From Chrysaora quinquecirrha (Eukaryota; Cnidaria; Scyphozoa; Semaeostomeae; Pelagiidae): DNA of 64,000 nt. The notes beneath the pieces were generated by a model. The model was not told the DNA's origin. It did no database searches and saw only the letters and a list, made by a program, of their open reading frames with translations. A program made the position numbers and the translations under genes. The stretch spans positions 4,098,344 to 4,162,343 of the forward strand of contig JACTAT010000035.1 of NCBI GenBank assembly GCA_014526335.1, written 5' to 3'. Shown here piece after piece: positions 57,861-64,000 of this stretch. Numbering within the stretch: position 1 is the first letter of the stretch; every line of letters begins with the position of its first letter.

Positions 57861-58416
57861 TGTTACACAGAGCGCCAAAGCCACGGATGATGCTTGTGCC
57901 ATATGTTGTCGTGCAAATGGAATAAGAGTGTTATGCAGTCAAGCCCCACACCAAGAATATTTTCTCCACTTTGAAGTACATAAAATGCCCGATATGAGAT
58001 ACTTTTATTATTATACTATCAATGGGCAAAACTGCTCTAGTGGAAGACGGGGAGAATTGATGATGAGTGTTTTTGGCTCTTATTTTTCATTTTTCAGGTT
58101 ATCGTGTTGTCCTGTTTACTTGGCATGATGATCTAGGAACAGAGGTAACCTCGCCTATACATTTATCAGTTGACTCTTTTCATAAAGCATGACCAATTCC
58201 TGCTGATCCAAATCAATGCTCTTCTCTAGGGTCGTAAAGAGTCAAAAAACCACAAAGATTTTCTCTGACCATGTCTGGACAGCTTCGAAGCACTGCCTTA
58301 CCAGACAGAGGTATGCGAATTCACTTGACTACGAATTCTTCTTATCAAAATCTTCCTTCTCATTCCTCCCTTGGCTCTTCTTCACTATAAAGATTGTTTG
58401 TTTTCTTCTCAGCAAA

Positions 58417-58630
58417 ACACGTCTGAGCGGTTGAGGGATATCATCAGTACGGTGGATGATATTCAGGACAATGGAGGGATATCATCAGTACAGTAAAGTC
58501 AGTGCTGAAAGTCCTCCACCGTACTGATGATATCCCTCAACCGTACTGATGATATTCCTCCACTGCACTGAATATCCTCGACTTTTCTGCAAACCCTCCA
58601 CTGTACTGCACAAACATTACCCGGGGTGTT
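58417..58630. mobile_element. Fold-back MITE-D, second copy with shortened left arm
   Basis: The right arm ends CATTACCCGGGGTGT, and repeats of the GGAGGGATATCATCAGTAC unit face their inverse around 58500. The left arm lacks the first repeats found at 48.7 kb. Confidence 0.75.
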
Positions 58631-58921
58631 TTTGTAGCTCTTTTTGTCTATTTATATTTATTACTTATTTCTCTCTATTAATCAAATTCGAACACCATTT
58701 CTCTGACCAACCACTGTGTTCCTTCACTCTCTTCCCTTTGATACCTCTTTTTCTGTAGCTATATTAATTGCTTATTTGGTGTTTATCTTTTTTAGTTTCC
58801 ACTCTGATAACCCTCTTCGACATCACTTGTTTTACCGAGGCTTCTGTTTCATCACCTTCACTCGGAATTCTCCCTTCCTCTAACGATATAGTTATTTCTT
58901 ATTTCGTGTTTTCTCTGTTGA

Positions 58922-59277
58922 CACTCTTTTTTTATAAGAACCAGGAAATTTTGATCGAGCCTGGCTGTTCTTAAATTTTTGCCGGTTTTGAGCCTGAAAT
59001 GTTCTTAATCTGTTCTTAATTCCTTGGTTGCTAAGATTTCTATATCTTTCAGTTAATGTCTGGGGTGGTACTAGGTTTCTGTGAAAATGCAGTATTCTTG
59101 TCTATTTCTCTGTTTGCTTCCTTTATATGTTCAGTCTGACGGCCTTACTTTCATATTTAGCTGATATTCTTAGGGCTTTTGAAGAGGCCAGCCTCAGCTT
59201 GTTCTTAATTTTTTCTAAAAATCTGGTCAAATATAGGCTCATGATCTTATGAAATTGTTCTTATAAAAAAAAGAGTG
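58922..59277. mobile_element. MITE-A, 356 bp
   Basis: The ends CACTCTTTTTTTATAAGAAC and GTTCTTATAAAAAAAAGAGTG are near-perfect inverted repeats. The right flank is TA; the left flank is GA, probably a mutated TA. It is the most complete copy of the family in the window. Confidence 0.8.
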
Positions 59278-62200
59278 TAGCCTACACTTCATAAACAACT
59301 TTTAAACATCATTCCTACAACATATCCTCTTTTATTATTTGCTGCTCTTTGATAGCTCTTCTTATCTATCAATAAATTGCTTACTTCTTCTAGATCCAGA
59401 TGTGGATGGATATGCAACAATCAGAGAAGTGAACTTACTTGGTATTGTGTTTTGAACATCAATCAGCTCGTAGAATACAACCACAAAGCCAGTCGAATTA
59501 ATTGGAGTCAAAGTGAGAAAAGAACTCTTTAATTTTTTGCAAAGAACTGGTCGATTACGAGTTTCTGATTTTTACTTCTTTAAAAACAAAATAGCTTTAG
59601 TAGAAAGTGAAATAAAATTTTTAGGCTCCACTGAGCATAGCAAAACACCCCTCTTGTAATTCATCTTTTTATAACCAACCCCCCCCCCCGAAATCAGCAA
59701 TATCTTGTAGCACTTTGTTTTTGCTATGAAAGGAGACATATATTGCAGAATTTAAAATCTCTTACATCCTTCCAGAAATCTTATTGCTTTTCACGGAAAT
59801 CCCTTAGAAATCCTTTTGCTGAGAATCTCGTCATGCGGGTTTGAAGGGTGAAATGCCCCTCGTTCAAATCAAGCATAAGCCAGGAAAAGGCTCTGTTCGA
59901 AGGAAAAGATGTAAACACGAATCGAACAAGACATGAAATCTAGTCTATTAGTGATTAAATTTTGCTTTACTGATTTGTAAAAATGCATGTTTATTTCTGA
60001 TAACAAAATAATTGATATGATTATGTATTTTAAATGTGGTTGTAACGTGAATTATTGGTGATTTATATTTGCTATGTCTATGAGAAAATATGTTATTTTG
60101 TGACTCCTGTCCTTTCCCTGCAGCCTTTCAACTATTAGAAGTGAAATGAAAATAAATAAAAATCAATCAACCTCTTTTGAAACTAAAGCAAATTTAACCG
60201 CCGCAGTGAGAGTAGCTTAGGAAAACTGCATAGCATATACAGTGCTTGCAAAGGAACGCGAAAACAAACTCCAGCCTCCAGCAACAGCAGGCTCCACCAA
60301 GATGATCTCTTGATTGCAAATCATGCCGGAATTCCCTAGGGAATTGTAGAACAGAGCGTCCCCTACAGGCCTTCGAGGTTTGCAGCGCAAGAAAATCAGG
60401 TGATTCTCCTATTGTTTTCGCTTGTCGGGAGTCCCAGAAAAGTACAGACAGTCATTGAAAAAATGGCTTCTTCGCACGTAGTTTCTTGCAAAACCCCACA
60501 AAAATCAATTGCAAATTGAAAAGAGAGAAAGACAAGGCAAAATCAACACAAAATCAGCTGTTTTATTGAACAATTTTACACGAAAATCAGCATAAAACTG
60601 AAGCATTTTACACAAATTCAAGGCTAGGTTTAGCAATCGAAGTACGATAAATGTACGATTACTCTACAAATAACGCATTTTGAGCTAAAAATGTAGCAAA
60701 AATGTAAAATGGCATGATATATTCACCAGATAAAGATATTGGAATGCATAAAATCCATGAGAATACCAGAAAAACAGCAGAAATGAATCAACTTCACCAA
60801 GTAGAACCGTTCGGCTTCGCAATCATGCTCAACTGAGTAGAACAATGAGAACAATAGATTTACCCATCGATCTGTGCGCCAAAATCAAGTTTTATGCTAT
60901 TGCATGCTCAGAATCCCTCTTTCTTGGCTGAGTGGTGATGATGGAAGGAGCTCCAGTGTAAAATTTGCTTGAATTTTTAACGGGCGAAGTGATTTTGCCT
61001 TCAAATTCTTTTAATTTGCTGCAGTAGTCTTCAGTGATGAGTTGCGATGATTGATTTAATGCTGCTTGACCAAACTTTGATAAATTATGCTGAGAAAATC
61101 ATCTTGGAGCTCATCGAAGATGGAAGGCCATGCCTTGTGAAGAAGAAAATGTCGCCGCTCTTTTGTTTCCTGAAAAAAAGACACAAAGTAAGCTTAGAAC
61201 TATCAGCTTGAAACTCATTTCTTCAAACTACATCTTGGATTTCACTGATAAAATGTATTTTCTGCAAATTAATCATTTTATTTGCATCACAGGCCCTTCT
61301 TTGTCATTTTTCTGATGGCTTCAGCAACATGGAGAACATGGCCGCGAATCTGCAAATCGATCAGTTCTCGCAAAGCAAAGCTTCAAGCAAACAAATTGCA
61401 GATAAGTTAAAATTCTACAATATTTCTTATATTATTCTGCATTGATTTTGCTATGATTTTGCAACAAAATATTAAAATTTCGCTGCAATTTCCTTGAAAA
61501 AAACTGATGAAATCTTTCAGACGAGAACCGTTTCAGTTCTGCAACGTGCATTTAAAATTTCTACTTGTTTTTCATTTTTATTTGCCAAAAACATTCTCAT
61601 AAAATTCAGCAGCAAAGTTGAGAAAATTTCTTCGAGAATCACGTTCCTCGTCGAGCAAATTAGAATATCAATTGAATTTCCATATTTGTACAAAAGTGTG
61701 CATTCTTACCGAGGCGGCCTCTGATTGGCTGCAACAACGCGCTTCGTTTTCTCGTGCGAATTCTTTCTTGCAACGTGCCTAAATGACAAAAGGTGTTTTA
61801 GTTTTTATTCAAACGTGCTTTTTTAGCCATTTTTGCTTGATTAACTTTAATTTATTGTTGAATTTTGATACGTTAAGGAATATAGTCAGCATTTTTAATC
61901 TTACAACCAAGAGACAAGATTAAAAGGCAAGCAAAAACAAATAATGTTAGTTTAGGCCCGTTTTATCAGAATTTGAAAAAAACGAGAGGCATTCCACTAA
62001 AAAGCCCAAGTAAATGATTTCCGCCATTAGAAAAGGATTTCCAAGCAATAGATTTTAAAAGGTTCTACCAATGTGGGCCCGTAGTTACTCATTTTCGAAA
62101 TTTGATAAGATTGAGGGGGTATTTCACTGTTTCCAAATGCTTCCATTTTATCCAACAAAAGGATTTCCATCAAATGGTAGATTTCCCAGCAAGGATGTAC

Positions 62201-63882
62201 GAAATTTCAAAAGCGAGAATAATGATAAAAATAGACAAGAGAAGATAAAAAGACGAAAACAACAATAATATAACAAGCGAAGCCTTAGTGCGTTTTGGTA
62301 GACTTATTACCTTCCTCCCACTCTTTCGGAAACAGCTTCCAACAACAACAATAGCAAACAGCAACCTGTTGTTGTGGTTGTTCGGGTAATTGTTGGTTGT
62401 TGTTTGCGAATAGTACGACTCGTGTAGTAATTCAAGTCTCTTGGTTGTCTGTCTGTATTCGTTGTTAGAAGCAGATTATCATTTATTAACTAATCAATTA
62501 TTAATTAATATTAATATTAATATTTATTATTAATTATTAATTTATTAATTAATCAATAAACACAGTTGGCTTAGATTAATTAGTTAAATCAACCCCCATT
62601 CACATACCCAGTAATCCTACCCCTAAACGTTACTTCCCTCTCTTTCTACAAACAATTGCTCAAATTGTTTCTTCATCCCAAACAGAGTGCCCAAAATTTT
62701 TGAAGTGTCAAATGTACAGTACAAGACTAGGTTTGCGGCTTCTAATCAGAGGAAAACATTCATAGCTGGGGCTTATTCCAGATCCAAAACTCCTAATCCT
62801 TAGCCCAAACTCTAAGCTCAAACAATACCTGTATTACAAATCCTAGCCTAGCCCTTACATATTCTAAAATCCTAACTATTACTCCCTTGCAAGGAATGCT
62901 TGCTAAACTAAACAACAGCCGTTTAGGAGGCAGTCAGATACTTTGAAATTGGACCTTTATTTCGCTAACATAATCGAGCTCCCAATCTTCCATCCCTTTA
63001 CCCTAGTATCATTCAAAGATCATACAAGATAGATAAAGATCAAACAAAGATAGTATTTGCCCCTTTCGCGGAAAAAGAAAAAAAGGATCCTTCAATCGAA
63101 TGCCCCTATCAAGAGGCCCTGCAGCAACCCAACCCTGCTATCTTTGGCGATCTAAGGCGTTTGTCTAACTGTAATGATTTCATTATAAGTTATGGCATCA
63201 ATCATAAAAATTTACGAGTCAAAGATATGAAAAGTTGCCATTTCGTAAACCTTAGAGACCTTAAAACCTTAAATTTTTAGAGATTTCATAGTTTGAGAGA
63301 TTTGGATTGCATTTTCAATAATGAAATATGTTTTAGATCATTGGAAATTCATTTTAATTTTTTCGCCAAAACAAGTTTAGTTTGTTGAATAAGGGGTGAT
63401 GTGAATTGAATTTTGCGATTTGGCTGGCTTGGTGATTGGTTGGTTTGTGGTTGTTGTGGTTGGGTGGTAATTGGTGATTGGTGAGGTGTTATGGAGGTTG
63501 CTACCCATTCAACACAACTAAGCTTGTTTATAATACAAAAAATAATTAAAAAATGCGCAATAAATCTTAAATTTCATTATAAACTGAAAATGCATATCAA
63601 AATCTGTAAACTGATTTAATCAAACTATAAAAAAGTTATACGTTTGGTTTTAGAGGTATTTTAGGTATTAGATGTTTGAATTAACTTTTTTTGAAAAATT
63701 TCAAACACCCCCCCCCCCCGCTCTTAGGACCCCGCTTATTAAGATATTTATTTCGACACCCTTGTCAATTAGGTCCTGGCTGGAGTTCCAATCCCCCGTC
63801 TATTCCAACCCCCCCAGCAATTAGGCACCTAAGAGTATACGTATTGGAAGTATTTCACATACGAGAGGAGATATTTAAAAAT

Positions 63883-63994
63883 ATATAGATAACTTTAGCA
63901 AACGTTTCGACTTACTTGATCTAGATCAGTGACATTGAATAACTGATGAAGATCAAATAGATATCGAAATGCTTGCCAAAGTTATATCTATATC
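63883..63994. repeat. Short palindromic element
   Basis: ATATAGATAACTTTAGCAAA and TTGCCAAAGTTATATCTATA are inverted across a 60-bp loop containing GATCAGTGACATTGA. A similar small palindrome lies at 25086-25180 (GCAAGCGTTTCAATCT ... AGATTGAAAGGTTTGC) with a like loop, so the two may be one family. Confidence 0.5.
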
Positions 63995-64000
63995 TTTTAA

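Larger units (their letters stand above)
56285..64000. other. Gene-poor tail of the window
   Basis: After the CNOT4 stop come the MITE-C cluster (56.9-57.9 kb), a fold-back MITE-D (58.4 kb), a MITE-A (58.9 kb), a repeat fragment at 59.4 kb, C homopolymers at 59680 and 63706, an ATTA-rich run at 62480-62570 and a palindrome at 63883. Both strands were checked for family motifs; none was found. Open frames such as 57856-58128, 61130-61315 and 62071-62268 show no codon pattern or splice context. Confidence 0.5.

Noticed and set aside
57856..58128. 90-aa frame with a CAICCRA motif resembling a zinc finger
   Set aside because: Only one cysteine cluster, no partner ligands, no acceptor or donor, and it starts within a MITE-C.
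1..64000. CRISPR arrays, prophage, operons or biosynthetic clusters
   Set aside because: The window is intron-rich animal DNA; repeats have transposon or satellite structure and no spacer organisation.

Overview
This is a 64 kb window of animal nuclear DNA. It is AT-rich and dense in introns, with consistent GT-AG introns, four conserved animal genes and many short non-autonomous transposons, SINEs and simple repeats. The gene set (EPS8, fimbrin/plastin, FAM151/menorin, CNOT4) and the small exons point to an invertebrate metazoan, possibly an early-branching one, but the species cannot be named from the sequence. No prokaryotic feature, CRISPR array or phage was seen.

All four genes lie on the + strand. 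(1) About 681-18233: an EPS8-family actin-regulatory adaptor in 20 exons (helical region, SH3, proline-rich segment, SAM-like tail). Its expected N-terminal PTB domain is not in the window and probably lies upstream. (2) 23184-33335: a complete fimbrin/plastin in 13 coding exons, with two EF-hands and four calponin-homology domains (about 618 aa). A perfect CArg-type box (SRF site) lies about 200 bp upstream of its ATG. (3) 36222-37998: a three-exon FAM151/menorin gene (301 aa) with an N-terminal hydrophobic segment. (4) 40773-56284: a CNOT4-type E3 ligase in 26 coding exons (RING, RRM, CCCH finger), with an unusually long C-terminal region (about 1064 aa). EPS8 and plastin both bundle actin, but nothing shows that their adjacency is functional.

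Introns and intergenic DNA hold most of the unusual content. There is a decayed hAT transposon with a perfect 8-bp target duplication and a recognisable transposase C-terminus. There are three or more MITE families (TA, TTA/TAA or TTGA duplications), two of them nested in others. Two tRNA-derived SINE families carry pol III A/B boxes. An (AT)n-spaced minisatellite of about 11 units sits in an EPS8 intron, and several long microsatellites abut splice sites. From 56285 to 64000 no protein gene is recognisable.

Five coding exons contain a single-base frameshift. In each, correcting one base restores both the reading frame and the splice phase, mostly at short homopolymers, so residual assembly errors are likelier than pseudogenes. 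No convincing undescribed biological system was found; the most informative novelties are the repeat families and the long CNOT4 tail.
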